Below are positions 47,519 through 59,206 of a stretch of DNA of 64,000 bases, piece after piece (the first letter of the stretch is position 1; each line of letters begins with the position of its first letter). The notes beneath the pieces are model-generated. The model did not search any database. It had not been told where the DNA came from and saw only the letters and a program-made list of their open reading frames with translations. The stretch comes from Moesziomyces globuligerus (taxonomy: Eukaryota > Basidiomycota > Ustilaginomycetes > Ustilaginales > Ustilaginaceae). Where the stretch lies: NCBI GenBank assembly GCA_030849465.1, contig JARVLF010000002.1, forward strand, positions 372,001 through 436,000, read 5' to 3'. The translations under genes were made by a program, and so were the position numbers.

Positions 47519-48637
47519 ATGGCGAGTCCCATCGCAAGCACCTCCCGAACCACGCTCGGCAGCCTGCTGAGGGGCGCGACCTCGTCCGCACCCATCCCGT
47601 CGCGCTCCGCCGTGCTTGCGCGCCAGCTCTCGGGCGAAGCGCAGTCCTCTGCACCATCCAGCGCCGCTGCGGCTGCCACTGCTGCCGTCGCCGAGGTGGC
47701 CGCCGCCTCCAACCCGGGCGCCGAAACGCAGACCCCGGAAGATGCCGTCGAGAAGCGCCGGCTCCGACGTGCTGTCATCAACCAGCTCTCCGACCTCGGC
47801 AGCACCCAGACGCGCGCCAACTCGTTCCGCCCGCACAAGCTCCGCCTCAACCCCGTCGACGCGCACAAGCTTACGCTCCAGCATCTCGTCGCCTCCACCG
47901 CGCAGGTCGGCCACTCGCTCTCGTCGCTCAAGGCGGCCAACCAGCCCTACATCTACGGCCAGCGCCACGGCGTGGCCATCTTTGATCTCGAGCGCGCGAC
48001 GCTACCTGCGCTGCGCCGTGCGGCGGCGGTGGTCAAGGCGGTCGCCGAGCGCGACGGCGTCATCCTCTTTGTCGGCACGCGTCCGGGCCAGCAGGCTGCC
48101 GTGCTGGCTGCGACCAAGCGTCTGGGCGCAAACGGATTCCACGTCACCGCCGAGCGATGGATGCCCGGTGTCATCACCAATGCACCCAAGCTGCTCGCAT
48201 CGGCCATCCTCAAGTCCTTGAACGACCTCGACCCGTCCGGCAACGCCAACACCAACCGACTCGCCTCCCAGACGCTCCAGCCCGACCTCGTCGTCGTGCT
48301 CAATCCCGTCGAGAACTCGTTTGCTATTCGCGAGGCCACGCAGGCCAACATCCCCACCATCGCCATCACCGACTCGGACGTCGACCCCAGGTCCGTCACC
48401 TACCCCATCCCCGCCAACGACGACTCGATCCGCAGCGTCGAGCTCATCATCGGCGTCCTCTCCAAGGCCGGACAGGAGGGCCTCCGTAGCCGCGCAAAGA
48501 AGCTCGACGAGGCTGAAAAAATCGAGCGCAAGGTCAACAGATCCTTCAACCAGCGCGTCGAGGGCGCAAACTTTGACCCGCGCTCCCGCGGCGCGCCCAC
48601 CGTCAACGGGCGCGATGCCGACGAGGACGACGACTGA
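47519..48637 (+). CDS. MRP4: Mitochondrial small-subunit ribosomal protein uS2m
   Basis: 372-residue protein of the ribosomal S2 family. Residues 1-80 are Ser/Ala/Arg-rich with the RQLSGEA-like end of a mitochondrial presequence. The S2 core follows from about residue 118: LQHLVASTAQVGHS, YIYGQRHGVAIFDLE, ILFVGTRPGQQ, AERWMPGVITNA (the S2 RW-x-G-x-ITN signature), PDLVVVLNP and NIPTIAITDSDVDP. The C-terminus is a charged, Asp-rich tail (DADEDDD). I start at the ATG at 47519, which gives a normal presequence length; the frame upstream has no ATG that makes sense. No intron. It converges on the ABC transporter gene with 197 bp between stops. Confidence 0.94.
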   Translation: MASPIASTSRTTLGSLLRGATSSAPIPSRSAVLARQLSGEAQSSAPSSAAAAATAAVAEVAAASNPGAETQTPEDAVEKRRLRRAVINQLSDLGSTQTRANSFRPHKLRLNPVDAHKLTLQHLVASTAQVGHSLSSLKAANQPYIYGQRHGVAIFDLERATLPALRRAAAVVKAVAERDGVILFVGTRPGQQAAVLAATKRLGANGFHVTAERWMPGVITNAPKLLASAILKSLNDLDPSGNANTNRLASQTLQPDLVVVLNPVENSFAIREATQANIPTIAITDSDVDPRSVTYPIPANDDSIRSVELIIGVLSKAGQEGLRSRAKKLDEAEKIERKVNRSFNQRVEGANFDPRSRGAPTVNGRDADEDDD

Positions 48638-48834
48638 TTGCCCCTATCGCACGCATCCACAGTCAGACCGCATGGCACGGTAATACCAACAGGCATTCAC
48701 GAGCGACACCGATTGAGAAGGTTCCAGCGAATACAGAGGAGGAAACAGTGAATGCGAAGGGGACGAGAGGATGCAGAGAGAACTAGTGGATGCAGAGAGG
48801 ATTGAGTGGATGCAGAAGAAAGGGGGTGGGTAGG

Positions 48835-51800
48835 TTAGCCGATCCACTCGCCAGCTCTTGCGAGCGAGGCAAAGTAGCCCGCCGGGGTGGCGATGAGGTT
48901 GTGGAAGGAGCCGTGCTCTGCGACCTTGCCGTTGCGGAGGACGATGATGCGGTCGCACCTGCGCATCATGTCGATGTTGTGGGTGATGACGAGGGTGGTC
49001 ATGCGGCGAGCTCTGAGCTCTGCGTTTGGATCGAGCAGGGTCTGTACGATGAGGTGTTGGTTGGTAGGGTCTAGGGCCGAAGTGCATTCGTCGAGGATGA
49101 GGATGCGTGCGCGGACGCGCATGAGCGCCCTTGCGATCGCCACTCTCTGGGCCTGACCTCCCGACAGCTTGTTGCCCACGCTCGTCGCGTAGCCCTGCGG
49201 GAGGGCCTGGATGAAGCCGTCGGCGTTGGCGGCTCGAGCCGAGTGTTGAACGAGCTCCAGCTCGGCGGGGCTGAGCGAGGTCTCGGTGGGGGGTGGGGTG
49301 TAGAGCTTGGCATTGGCGCCATAGGCGATGTTGGCAGCGATCGAGAGGTCGAACAGGCTCGGAGTCTGACCTACGATGCTGATGTGCTCGCGAAGCCATG
49401 CCGTAGAGAGGCAAGACGTCGCAACACCATCGATGAGGATCTCGCCTTCGGTGGGTTCGTACAGACGTTGGAGGAGCGAGGCCACTGTGCTCTTGCCACA
49501 ACCAGACGCACCGACGATCGCCACGCACTCTCCTGCACCGACGCTGAACTGCAAACCATCCAACACGCGTCCTTGCGATCGCCCTGGGTAGCTGAAGCCG
49601 ACATTGCGGAACTCGAGTTGGCCGCGAACATCGCACGTCTGCTCACCTGCCGTCTCGCTCGACTGCGCGTGCGAGTCGGCGAGCCGAACGAGCCGATCCA
49701 GATCCGTCAACGCCTTGATGCTCTTGGAGAGGCCGGGTAGGCAGGTGAGCATCTGCGCGGCAAAGGTGACGGCAAAGATGATGAGGTTGAACACCTGCAT
49801 CATGCGCGCAAAGTCGTATTCGCCCGAGACGATGAGCCTCGCGCCGACGTAAAAGATGAGCGCCTCGGCCACGTACGTCAGTGCATCGCTCAGACCATGT
49901 CCGAACCCCGAGAAGACGGAGGCGCGCATGCCGCATCGCTGCGCCTCGTCGAGCGCGTGCTGGTGGAGCTGGGAAAAGACGCTCTCGAGCCCCATGGCGC
50001 GGATGGCACGCGCGTGGAGGAGCGCGGCGTGCAATCGCTCCGAGACCGCTTCGCGCTTGAGCTTGTTGCGCGCCTCGTAGATGCTGATCACGCGCGACTG
50101 GGCGAACGTCGCGGCGAGGAAGACGGGTCCAAAGGCGACGCCGGCGAGCGTGAGCTTCCAGCCCACGACGAGCGCCCAGACGATGCCGAGCGTGATCATG
50201 GAGCCGATCAGCGCGAGCTGGCCCAGCAGCTGTCCCACCAGACCGCGCGCGTCCTCGCCGTCCTTGACGATGCTCGTGCAGATCCGCCCAGCCGAGTTCT
50301 CGCCCCGATCAAACCACGCTCGGTCCTGCGCTACGACGTTGCGATACGACGCTCCGCGCAGCCGCGCAAGCCATCGGTCGGCAAGCGTCTCCATGACCAG
50401 GTAGCGCGTAAAGCCAAACACCCCCTCGAGCACCGCCACCAGCAGCACGAGCAGACTCCACTTCATCACCGCCCCCTGCTGCTCCGCTCGCCCCATGGTC
50501 GAGACCAGCTGCGCCAGCAAGTACGAGAAGATCGGCGTCAGCGTACCCGCCATCACGCACAGCACCAGGCCCACAACAAGTACGCCCCGGCTCGGGATCG
50601 TCCGCCACAGGATCCGCCACGCTTGCCGCAGCGTCGCCACCCGCGCCGCCTCATCCTCGGATGGTGCCGCGCCAGCGTCCGTGAGGATGGCCGTCTCGAC
50701 CGCGGTGGTGCTCGCGCTGCTGTCCCAGCGTCGTCGCTCGAGCGGCGGCGCGCGTGCGCGTCGGTCGCTCGCCGTCGAACCCGACGCACGCAGCGCCTCG
50801 GCATCCTCAAAGTACGTGTGCATCGCCTGCCGCTCCGCCAGCCGGAGCGGCTTCAGATGCGACGGCGTACCCTCCAGCTTCTGCGAGATGATCAGCGAGA
50901 GATGCTCCGACAGCACGCCCGCATCGCGTTCCCATCCCAACATCGAGCGGTACTTGATCCTTCGTCGTCGGCTCGGCTCCACCTCTGCCCTTTCCACCGT
51001 CACCACCTGCTCCACCTGCTCCTCCTCTTCCCCTTGCGCTTCGCACTGCTGGGCGTTGCGTAGCTGCTGCATCGACATGCTGCGGAGCGGGCCGTCTTTG
51101 GCCTCGAGGTCGGAGCGGTAACCCTGCTGAGCCACCTCGCCGTCTTGGAGCAGGTAGAGGAAATCGTCCGGTTCGATCTGCGAGAGGTCGTGGGTGATGA
51201 CGATCGTCGTCTTGCCGCGGCGCCAGGTCTTGAGCGCTTGGTGGACGAGGTGGCGCGTCGTCGGGTCGAGCGCCGAGGTCGCTTCGTCGAGGATCAGGAT
51301 CGAGGGGTCGCGCAGCTTGGCGCGCGCGATGGCGAGGCGCTGTCGCTGACCGCCCGAGAGCGTGGTGCCGTGCGTGCCGAGCATCGTATCGTAGCCGTCG
51401 GGCAGATCGCGCACAAACTCGTGCAGCAGCGCCACACGGCAGGCCGACTCGATGTCCTCGCGCCGTACGCTCGGGATCGCAGACGCCTCGGTTGCAGACG
51501 TGGACGAAGTGCCAACGAGGCCGAGGGCGATATTGTCGTGGACGCTCATGTCGAAGATGCTAGGGTCCTGGCTCACTGAGCCGATGTGTTGACGACACCA
51601 GTGCGGGTCGAGGAACTCGATCGTCTGGTCGTCGATCTGGATCGTACCCGCCGTAGGCTCGTAGAGCCGCAGCAGCAGATGAGCGATGGTGCTCTTGCCG
51701 CTGCCGCTGCCGCCGACGACGTAGGTCATCTCTGCGGGCGGAAAGTACAGGTCGACGCTGCGCAGCACGCACGCCTCGGGTCGCGAGGGATAGCTGAAGC

Positions 51801-53313
51801 TCACGCTGCGCAGATGCACTTCGCCCTGGCAGCTGGTGGGTGCGATTCGGCGGAGGCCCTGGACGCCGCGCCTCGCACGCGATGCGTACGCATACGGGCG
51901 CGGGCGGTAGGTGAACTTGTCGGGACTGCGGATCCCCGGAGACGGCGTCGTGGGGATGTGCTCGATCGACATGGGCACCGCCCTGGCTCGGCTCACGTCG
52001 TACTCGAGGATATCCACCTTCTCCACCGAGGTCAGCTCGCTGTTGCTTCCCGAGGACGATTTGCCGCCCGTCGCCACGGATGCGCGCAGCTTCTCGTCGC
52101 TCGGCAGAGACCCTGTCGAGTGGAGCGAGCTTGTTCTGGATGCACGCTTGGGCGGCGGACGACGGTCGTCGTCGGACGAGTGGATGAGGTTGACGAGGTT
52201 GGCTGCGCCGACCTTGCCCTTGTCGATGTACGAGAGCGCCTGTACGATCTCGTTGAGCGTGCCCGAGACGAGGAGGCTGGACATGAAGACGGTCATGACC
52301 TGACCGGGCGAGAGCTTGTGCTTGCTGACGAGATGTGCGCCGAACCAGAACCCCTGGACAAAGGTAGCAAAGACGAGGGCGCCGGTGATGCCGAAGCGCG
52401 AGGCCCACCAGAGCAGCATGCGGCGATACGCCCTACCGCCGCGGGAGAGCTCGGCCTCGAAGCGCGCGGTTTCGCGGCTCTGGGCGTTGAAGGCCTTGAC
52501 CGTGTTGATGGCGGCGACGACGCCTTCGACCATCGAGGTGGCTTGCGCCGTGCTCGTGCGTTCGCGCTGCAGCCAGGGGTTGGCGCCGAGTTCGGTGACG
52601 ATGGTCAGCACCAGCACCACCGGGATCGATGCCAGCACGACCAGCGTCAGGCTCCAGCTCGTGTAGAGCGCCAGCACCAGGCTTGCGATCGCCGTCGTCA
52701 GGTGCTGCGTCACATCGCCCGCCTCGCGCGAGAGCGCCACGCGCAGATCATCGCACTCGCGCGCGACTTTGGTCATCAACCCAGCGGGCGAGATATCGAC
52801 CTTGTCCTCGCGCTCCTCGTCGTCTTGATCCGAGGAAAGCCCCATGCCTGTGTCGAACCAGGCCATCCGTTTGCCGATGAGGCTGTGGAAGACGGCGAAG
52901 CGCAGGCGCGCTGCCGCACGCTCGCCCAGGCAGATCCACGCAGAGACCGAGAGCGTGCTGATGACGAGCATTGCGGCCGAGAGCCCGAGCAGCGCGTAGA
53001 CCGAGACAAGGATGCGGTCGAGAAAGTGCCGGTTGAGATCCGAGGCGGGCTGCGTGGCGGTGGCGAGGTCGCGCCCGTAGCTGGTGAAGGCATCAAAGGC
53101 GTTGCCGACCACCTTGGACATGGCGGTCGGCACCATGCCCACGGCGATGGACGAGGCGATGGCGGGAAGCAGGAAGATGACCACATCGCGCGCGGAGAGG
53201 AAGCTGAACAGCAGGCGCAGGGACGGCTTGGCTGTCGATCCGGATGACGATGCGGCGCCGGTGTCGGTGACCTTGGTCTTGCGCGACGATGCTTTGGCGG
53301 CCTTGCTCGCCAT
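48835..53313 (-). CDS. Full-length ABC transporter, MDR/Ste6-like (ABCB)
   Basis: 1,492-residue exporter with TMD1-NBD1-TMD2-NBD2 order. Walker A sites are GGSGSGKST (about residue 533) and GASGCGKST (about 1,266). ABC signatures are LSGGQRQRLAIARA (about 651) and LSGGQAQRVAIARA (about 1,381). Walker B stretches ILILDEATSALD and ILILDECTSALD follow each. Each TMD has about six helices. The linker after NBD1 contains a segment ending in HTYFEDAEALRASG that recalls fungal a-factor exporters of the Ste6 type. Export of a lipopeptide mating pheromone is therefore the best guess, with multidrug export as the alternative. A Ser/Arg-rich insert before NBD1 (about 375-485) is probably disordered. ATG at 53313; no intron seen. 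Confidence 0.9.
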   Translation of the reverse strand: MASKAAKASSRKTKVTDTGAASSSGSTAKPSLRLLFSFLSARDVVIFLLPAIASSIAVGMVPTAMSKVVGNAFDAFTSYGRDLATATQPASDLNRHFLDRILVSVYALLGLSAAMLVISTLSVSAWICLGERAAARLRFAVFHSLIGKRMAWFDTGMGLSSDQDDEEREDKVDISPAGLMTKVARECDDLRVALSREAGDVTQHLTTAIASLVLALYTSWSLTLVVLASIPVVLVLTIVTELGANPWLQRERTSTAQATSMVEGVVAAINTVKAFNAQSRETARFEAELSRGGRAYRRMLLWWASRFGITGALVFATFVQGFWFGAHLVSKHKLSPGQVMTVFMSSLLVSGTLNEIVQALSYIDKGKVGAANLVNLIHSSDDDRRPPPKRASRTSSLHSTGSLPSDEKLRASVATGGKSSSGSNSELTSVEKVDILEYDVSRARAVPMSIEHIPTTPSPGIRSPDKFTYRPRPYAYASRARRGVQGLRRIAPTSCQGEVHLRSVSFSYPSRPEACVLRSVDLYFPPAEMTYVVGGSGSGKSTIAHLLLRLYEPTAGTIQIDDQTIEFLDPHWCRQHIGSVSQDPSIFDMSVHDNIALGLVGTSSTSATEASAIPSVRREDIESACRVALLHEFVRDLPDGYDTMLGTHGTTLSGGQRQRLAIARAKLRDPSILILDEATSALDPTTRHLVHQALKTWRRGKTTIVITHDLSQIEPDDFLYLLQDGEVAQQGYRSDLEAKDGPLRSMSMQQLRNAQQCEAQGEEEEQVEQVVTVERAEVEPSRRRRIKYRSMLGWERDAGVLSEHLSLIISQKLEGTPSHLKPLRLAERQAMHTYFEDAEALRASGSTASDRRARAPPLERRRWDSSASTTAVETAILTDAGAAPSEDEAARVATLRQAWRILWRTIPSRGVLVVGLVLCVMAGTLTPIFSYLLAQLVSTMGRAEQQGAVMKWSLLVLLVAVLEGVFGFTRYLVMETLADRWLARLRGASYRNVVAQDRAWFDRGENSAGRICTSIVKDGEDARGLVGQLLGQLALIGSMITLGIVWALVVGWKLTLAGVAFGPVFLAATFAQSRVISIYEARNKLKREAVSERLHAALLHARAIRAMGLESVFSQLHQHALDEAQRCGMRASVFSGFGHGLSDALTYVAEALIFYVGARLIVSGEYDFARMMQVFNLIIFAVTFAAQMLTCLPGLSKSIKALTDLDRLVRLADSHAQSSETAGEQTCDVRGQLEFRNVGFSYPGRSQGRVLDGLQFSVGAGECVAIVGASGCGKSTVASLLQRLYEPTEGEILIDGVATSCLSTAWLREHISIVGQTPSLFDLSIAANIAYGANAKLYTPPPTETSLSPAELELVQHSARAANADGFIQALPQGYATSVGNKLSGGQAQRVAIARALMRVRARILILDECTSALDPTNQHLIVQTLLDPNAELRARRMTTLVITHNIDMMRRCDRIIVLRNGKVAEHGSFHNLIATPAGYFASLARAGEWIG

Positions 53314-56300
53314 GTTGGCCGTGCGATTGAGACCGCGTAGCAGAGAGGGTATGCCTGGAGAAAAGCGGAGGTAGTCAGGGTGGAGATGGTGTCAAGGCCG
53401 AAGAAATCTGCCGGCAGTGCCTTGAACGCCAAGCGGACCAAGTCGAGAATGTCGCTGTTCGGGAGGGTGGAGTGAAAGCAAGGGCTGTGCGTGGAAGAGC
53501 CATTCGTGGACTTCATGGCATCTACCGCTTTCAGAAAAGAACCACAATGTGCTGCTCATGTCTCAGGAGCGACACTCGACTGCCTGGGTTGTCGGAGACG
53601 GGTTTGGGGCCGGCACGGTGGCGCGGAGTACAGAGCGAGGACTGGAACAATAGCTGACGTGCTTGGCCCATGCTACGATTGCGACTGCAGCTGCTGATTC
53701 CTTTGTGTACATCATTGACAAGCGTGGGAGCAGTCATTCGCTTCAAAGGGGCCATTATGTGTTGCCGAGCGCTTTGTGTGTGAGACAAGAGCCCCGAGAT
53801 GGTGTGACAAAGGGACTTTTTCAGCCATCTGCGCTTTCCCACGCGATCCAAAGTCCCTTTGTCAAGTAACGCGAAAGGGATCGGGCAACGGCCCTGATCG
53901 GGATCCGACAGACTTCGAAAAGATCGTCTTGATGTTAAATCGATGTGTTTGTTTCGAAAAGACGCGGCGTCGGAGGCTTCGGCGAGTTCCGAGGCGCGTC
54001 GGGGCTGTCAATCGCGGTTGCCGAAGCCAAGGCGCCAAGTTAAGTGGAAATTTAGCTGGCGAAAGAGAGGCTTGTCAGACGGACTAGAGCGGGGTCTGAG
54101 CCATGGCGAGCTGTCGGGGGGTCATGGATGTGCACCCAGCCATCAAATCAGGGCCAAAAAAGCTGGAGGTGGTGGGCGAAGTCAAGTTGACGGGGAGAGA
54201 AAAGGCTGAAGAGGGTGGGGCAGATTTGCAGGGCATTTGCAGGGCGTGAGAGCCCAACGCAAGGGAGCGGGTGGCGTCTGCAGTTGCCCTTGCGTACGCA
54301 TGCGCGTGGGCGCCGTTTGGCGCGTTTGTCTATGGAGCTGTCCGAGGCAAGGAGGCTTCGGCCACAGAGCCGGCGTCCGAGGGCGTAGTGGGGGTCGCTT
54401 CGGGCTGAACAACGATCTATGCTACCGCCCATTCGGATACAGTAGCGCGGCCTGCATCAGCTCAGCGTTGGATTGAGTTCGCGAGGTCGCAAGCGGACGG
54501 CGTTTGCGCCACACGGAGAATTCGACAACGTCAAAGCGCCACCAGCCTGCGGGCGGAATCTCGAGATGCCCACCTTGCCCCCCGCCCGACTTCCGCAGGA
54601 GAGATCTGCAACTCGGCCGCGTATCCTAGCTACCAGAACCCCCTGCCGTGCATGGCGGTAGCTTCATGACGAGTCGCCTGGGTGAGGGACTTCGGGACGC
54701 TCGGAGCTGGTTGCTTCCGACGCACCCGCCCGCCTCGTCCTGACGACCAAGTCGGTGGGCGTGCAGATACCGCCCTCCCCACACGCCACGGGCATGGTGC
54801 CAGCCACACTTGTGGTTGTCATCTCTCCTCGACCATGAGCGCGCTTAGAGTTCGGTCCCGAGGGCTCCGATACCTTACATGTACCTGCGAGGTGGTTGCG
54901 ATATAAGCGTTGCCTTTGGAGGCAACGCTTAGCGCCGTGTGTCTCCGACGGTGAGGAAAAAGAAGCTTTCCCAGCCGACTGCGAGCCGGTTGCAAAGCAC
55001 GCCGTGCGGTCGAACTAGGCGTGCTGAAACCGAGCTAGTGGAACCATGCTTCCTGGGTCTCCCGCACCTCCGGCTCGAATGGCGGCGAAACCACCGTCCA
55101 GCTAGCATGGCCTTAGGACAAAGCTTTCCCCCTAAAAGCCTGGGAAGGCAACCACATTGCCATACTCTCACGCCGACGTTTCGAGCCTTCAGTTCCATGA
55201 ACTGGACCAATGAGAGATCAGAAGCTCGTCGACTGGCGCGAGCTTTAAATTTTCGTCGCGATCGCAGTCCTGTCGAGCGGTGACTGCAACCTTTGGCAGC
55301 GCTACTGCGCCATGGTTGACCCGTGGGGTGAGTGATGACGATCTCGCTTGGGGCTGATGCGTAGGCCGGTGCTCTGGTTCCGAAGCTCCGTGCCGGGTAT
55401 CAAGGTGAGGTCATAGGCGAGAAGGGGGGAAGGAAAGCTTGTGAATGGCTTTGCGAGCTAGCCCCGCAGAGCGCGAAGAAACGCTTCCGGCGCCGCCTTA
55501 CCCACTACGTAACCGGAACCGGAGGCGTTGAGTCCGGGGGCATTGAGTCCCGAAATGTCGGTGCTGAGCAGAGCTTTCAAACAGTCAGTGGTCATTCAGG
55601 ACGATAGTGAAGCCGAGGGAAGGAGAGAGCGTTCGTGATTGGAGAGTGAGGTTTGCATGGGGAGACCCCCTTGCATATTGCTTCAAGTCGCCCTGCATGG
55701 GGGTGGTGGCGAGCCAAACCAGAAAGTCGGAATCCGCTTCCCACGATCCGGGCTTGCTGGGTGTTTGCTTGCCTGGCATGTTGATGCTCCACCTCACCTC
55801 GACCCTCAAAACCGCCAAGACGCCCGAGCTACAGCGACGTGATCAGAGCTCGATCCCATGCGAGATTCGCCGTAAGCGAAAGGGCTGACATGCGAGGTAA
55901 CCTTGCCAACCCGCAGTCTAAAAAGAAAAGAAAAGAAAAAAACGCCACCGTTTGTCTCAGATGAGCCAGACGAGTGGTCAACGGCCCACCGTACGCCGAC
56001 CTGAAACCGGCCGACACGCAAACAACCAATCCTAACCCCACCCGCTCTCAGCCGCCTTCCCGGCTCCCCGTTTCCCCACCTCGCCCCCGGCCCAGTCGAG
56101 CGCGCACCTCGCAGATCCTCCTCCCTCCCCTTCCCCCGCGCTCGTCGATCCCACCACGAAAAAAAAAAAGCCGCCAAGTTCAACCATCGACTTCCTCGCA
56201 TCACGCAGATCAGAAACAGCGAAGATCTTATGGATTCTATCTTTGAGATCGAGGGACAAATGCTCGGCATGCGTTTGTGAGAAAAGCAGGGTATATAGAT

Positions 56301-56595
56301 TCAACGTCAAGTGGGACGAAAGGTCGAGCCCAGCAGAGAGTGTCTCGCGGACCGATGTGTGAGTGAGAAGGAGGCGATGCGACGCGGCTGGGGAATAATG
56401 CAAGGACTGAAAGACATGTATCGAGAGAGAGGAGGCAAGGGGACAGACTGAACGCCGGGCTGGAACGTCTTGCTCGGCTGGGCCAGGTACCTCGTCGTCA
56501 AACGGGAAACGGCGCCGAAGCTCGAGTCAAGGCCGACAGACACGGGCGAGCTGAGCGAGGAGGGGGAGGAAACGAGTGTGGGCAAGAGATCACAG
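53314..56595. other. 3.3-kb interval without a recognised gene
   Basis: Between the ABC transporter start and the cyclin stop. It holds the ABC transporter promoter at its left end and the cyclin 3' UTR at its right, plus an 11-bp perfect inverted repeat at 54,904-54,931. A block at about 54,940-55,250 is less biased in composition than its surroundings, but I cannot assign it. No ORF with an ATG and family motifs, and no tRNA or 5S signature. Confidence 0.5.
54904..54931. repeat. Perfect 11-bp inverted repeat with 6-nt loop
   Basis: taagcgttgcc and ggcaacgctta are exact inverse complements separated by tttgga. As RNA this would be a stable hairpin. No T run follows on either strand, and no gene with a matching role is adjacent. 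Confidence 0.85.
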
Positions 56596-58142
56596 TTAGG
56601 ATCTCCAGCAGTTGTAGGGATGCAGGTAAGGGTCAGCAGCCGAGGCGTGCTGGGCGAAGCCAGGCGCGACGGCCTGGTGGTGAGGCAGCTTGTATCCGAC
56701 AGTCGACGAGGGGCTGAGCTCGGGCTTGAGGTCGACGCCGTAGTAGCGTGCGTCTTCCCACTGCGTCGAGTCGAGGTCGGACGAGGGCGTGTCGGGCGTG
56801 GTGCGGCCGCTGATGGTGGAACGCGAGGCGTAGGGCGACGGTGTCGCCGACGTGGCGCTCGAGGGCGCGTACGAGAGCGACGAGCACACCGACGACGACG
56901 AGAGGCTGGCGGCGGGCGAGTTCGAGTAGTAGCCGCGCTCGGCACAGCTCGTCGCCGACGCCGACGACGAGAGCGGCATGCTGTGCGTCGGCATCGTGTA
57001 GGGTCGCGACCTCTCGCGCGCGTGGTTGATGAAGGGGTGCACAAAGCTCGGCGCCGTCGCGCTCCTCTCCTGGCGGTGGCTGGCGCTCTTGACCATGGGC
57101 GCGGCGGTGGGCATCGTCGCGGCCGTGCTGGCGCTCGCCGTGAGCGAGCCCGAGATGCTGGCGCGCTGGCCGGACGGGTGCGAGACGCTCGACTGGCGCG
57201 AGTGGCGACCCGAGGTGAAGCGCTGAGGGCCCGCGTGCGAGTCGAGCGAAGGTGACGAGAAGCCCGACGAGTCGAGCGCAGGCGTAGGCGGTGCCGACGA
57301 CTTGATGCTCGAGACGCTCTCGGAGCGCTCGCGAGGAGCCGCCATGTTGGCGTCGTCGACGGCGCCAACCCGCGAGATCAATGCAAAGACCTTGCGCAGC
57401 GTCTCGTCAATGTGGGTGCCGTCGCAGTCCTGCGAGAGCTCGTCGGTGAACATCTCGAGCTCCTCGGGCGAAACGTTGACCTTGTAGCCGAGGTAGCCGA
57501 AGAGCTCGCGCTCCATCTGGTTGACCTCGCGCAGGCTGAAGAGGCCCTGGCCGACGATAGCCCAGCTCTTGTTCGAGTAGGTGTCGTCGCAGCTGCTCTT
57601 GCTGGCGATCATGAGCGCCGAGATGAAGAGGCGGTGACCGGACGAACCACGCGCAGCGGGGAAGCGGATCTTGAGTCGCAGCAGGAGGTAGAGCGCCTGG
57701 TAGGTGACGATCTCGGGCAGGCGAGTCCTGTAGAGAGCGTAGGCGATGAACTCGGAGAGGCGAGGAGCAGGGGTGCCGTTCGACGAGGCGAGGGCGGCCG
57801 AGGCCGAAGCCGAGTCGAGGGGGCAGGCGAAGAGGTAAAGGATGAACCTTTCACAACGTTCCGCGGTTTCTATTGGTAGCGACGACGCAACGGTGGCGAT
57901 CTCGATTATCAGTCACTGCTCGGAGGAGGAAAGCCAGGTGACCATCAGCGGATGTGGCAACACTTACCCCGGTATCCATAGAAACGATCTTGTTGTTCGG
58001 ACCTTTGCGAGGATCGCGACGAGGAAGAAGGCTTGGTGGAGGACGAGGGCTTGGTGGCGGCAGCCGAGGCCGAAGTGTTGACGTCCATACCGGGCTGGTA
58101 GGCGTGCGAGGCGTTGTAGGCGGAGGCGACGGTGGCAGCCAT
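56596..58142 (-). CDS. PCL-type cyclin (Pho85-partner/G1 cyclin family)
   Basis: 482-residue protein in two exons: 57968-58142 and 56596-57869, with a 98-bp intron (donor gtaagt, branch-like actgat, acceptor aatag). The join gives FYGYR-E-TAERCERFILYLF, matching the spacing of this family. An acceptor nearer the cyclin box (57,848) would break the phase. The cyclin box is about residues 60-180, with FIAYALYRTRLP, RGSSGHRLFISALMIASKS and DDTYSNKSWAIVGQGLFSLREVNQMER, diagnostic of Pcl1/2/9-like cyclins that partner Pho85/Cdk5-type kinases in cell-cycle and polarity control. The last ~270 residues are Ser/Pro/Thr-rich and disordered, and would suit phosphorylation-driven turnover. ATG at 58142 (MAATVASAYN). 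Confidence 0.88.
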
Positions 58143-59206
58143 GATGACGGGTGGTAGACAAGAGGGGAGTCTAGAGGGGATGGATTGAGTTCGGACTAGC
58201 GGCGCGTGGCTGGCGAGCAGAGAACAATCAGAGAATCTTGTGGGAGGCTGAGGATGCTGGGCACATTGATGACGGCAAAGGGAGTCGGTAGGATGAAGTG
58301 CTGCAGAAAGCCGGTTGAATATGCAGGAGACAGGCTTGCGTTGATGAAGGCGAGGTGCACGGGTGGGATCGCAGAGGATGCGAAGGGCAAGAGGGTGGAA
58401 AGAGAGGGGGAAGGAAGAATGCTTTTGGTGTGAATGTAGCGAGCGGGGCCAGGATGATGGCAGACGATGCTTTTGCTGAAGCCGAAAGCGGAGAGGACAC
58501 GGGGATGCCGGGCAAGGTGTTCTATTTTTTACGCTTGGAGACCAAGGTGCCAAGGTTGATATCGCAGAAGCTGGATGAAGCGGAAGCGACACGAAGCCAG
58601 ATGCAGGATCAGGCCGATGGGGGTGTAGATTGCCGAAATGAGGGCGGTGTGGGTGGCGTGCGGGGAGAACGAGGGCGATGGCAAGATGCTGATGCGAGCG
58701 AGTGCTGGTGGCGTAGCCTCGAAGCGTCGAAGGGAAGGGGAACTCGAGGTGGGGACGACAGAGAGAATGAGTGGGGGGAGGGATGCTTTGGCCGGGATGG
58801 TGGGATGGAGATGGAAGCCATATATTGGAAATCAGCAAGAAGGAGGCCGGCCCAGATTTGAGGACGAGGCGGAGAGCGGTGAGGACGAGGACGAGGACGA
58901 GCTTGAGGCAAGCACGGAGAGAGCGCCGTCCGCTTAAGGTTTCGGGAGGCAGCCGGAGGACAGCGGCAGGCGAGGCTCAAAGGAGGACGAGGAGGGGGCA
59001 AGGCTAAGCGACTGCGAGCCAGAAGAGGCAAGAGAGGCGAAAGAGCAGCGGAGACAGACAATCCAGGCAGCGTAGGAGCGGATGACTGATTGACATGGGG
59101 TCCTGGTGCACTCACTGCAGAATCAACCATAACAGCAGCAGCGCTCCGAGCACAAAGGGGGAGGGGGGGGAATAGCCTTGAGGGGCGAGCGAGCGGGTGG
59201 CGAAGG

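Noticed and set aside
54929..55210. 93-residue minus-strand frame with Cys/Trp/Arg-rich content
   Set aside because: No recognised motif and no supported start. I considered a structural RNA or element relic but could not support either.
57609..57854. Alternative acceptor at 57,848 for the second cyclin exon
   Set aside because: It would shift the reading frame. The acceptor at 57,870-57,871 restores phase and adds the residues expected between FYGY and FILYLF.
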